6,931 nucleotides of DNA from a bacterium (GTDB taxonomy: Bacteria; Oederibacteriota; JAJYGY01), in assembly GCA_021790555.1 (NCBI GenBank), contig JAJYGY010000015.1, forward strand, positions 1 through 6,931. Reading direction: 5' to 3'. Below the pieces are notes generated by a model. That model did not search any database. It was not told the DNA's origin and was given only the letters and a program-made list of their open reading frames with translations. Shown one piece after another: positions 6,858 through 6,931 of the stretch. Position 1 is the first letter of the stretch, and every line of letters begins with the position of its first letter. A program made the position numbers and the translations under genes.

Positions 6858-6931
6858 GCATGCATCGCTGGCAAAACAGCGTTTCAACCGGTTCCGCGGC
6901 TGGTCCGGTCCGGACGGAGAACGCTCTCGGG
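6854..6931 (+). CDS. Start of an ORF leaving the window, unknown function
   Basis: ATG 6854 is preceded by GGAGG (6841-6845) at a spacing of 8 nt and opens a frame with no stop to the window end (26 codons, starting MSMHRWQNSV). An earlier in-frame ATG at 6806 has only a weak binding site. The frame has been open since TAA 6656-6658, but codons before 6806 have poor third-position G/C, so a later start is preferred. Too little is present to name a family. Confidence 0.4.
   Translation, partial: MSMHRWQNSVSTGSAAGPVRTENALG

Noticed and set aside
3523..6861. Very long minus-strand ORF (1112 codons) opposite the fusion gene
   Set aside because: It is a by-product of the G/C-rich third positions of the + strand gene, which remove stop codons on the opposite strand. 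Its translation is low-complexity (Gly, Val, Leu, Pro, His) with no recognisable domain, whereas the + strand has unmistakable HAD and GH65 motifs.
1..6931. CRISPR array, tRNA, rRNA or insertion sequence
   Set aside because: I found no regularly spaced direct repeats, no RNA-gene signatures and no transposase-like protein or terminal inverted repeats.

Overview
The window is a strongly GC-rich bacterial segment with nearly all third codon positions G or C, frequent AGG arginine codons and purine-rich Shine-Dalgarno sites. All supported genes run on the + strand. The composition fits a high-GC Gram-negative-type or candidate-phylum bacterium. No rRNA, tRNA or marker gene is present, so I do not assign a taxon.

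Layout. (1) Positions 1-1189: the 3' part of a gene entering from the left, ending in a beta-sandwich module of the kind appended to carbohydrate-active and other surface proteins; its function is unknown. (2) Positions 1219-3446, 29 nt later and probably in the same operon: a glycoside hydrolase family 65 (GH65) sugar phosphorylase, related to the nigerose/kojibiose phosphorylase type. It is split between two reading frames near 2611-2624. The break coincides with the absence of about 18-20 residues that should carry the catalytic GPDE(Y/F) motif, so it is annotated as a pseudogene, or a deletion in the assembly. (3) Positions 3447-3564: an intergenic gap with a candidate promoter. (4) Positions 3565-6633: an intact 1022-residue fusion of an N-terminal HAD-superfamily beta-phosphoglucomutase and a C-terminal GH65 phosphorylase. 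(5) Positions 6634-6931: a second candidate promoter, a strong hairpin, a 37-codon small ORF, and the start of another ORF overlapping it by ATGA and leaving the window.

How the parts fit: inverting GH65 phosphorylases split an alpha-glucosidic disaccharide with phosphate to give beta-glucose 1-phosphate, and beta-phosphoglucomutase turns that into glucose 6-phosphate. The fusion puts both consecutive steps on one chain. The damaged GH65 upstream would have supplied the same intermediate from a different or related disaccharide. No transporter or regulator gene is visible.

The least expected signal is non-coding. A 32-bp block at 3471-3502 aligns without gaps to 6632-6663 (24 of 32 identical), and each copy is followed 18-19 nt later by a similar -10-like element. 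This suggests a shared promoter architecture or operator in front of both downstream transcription units.
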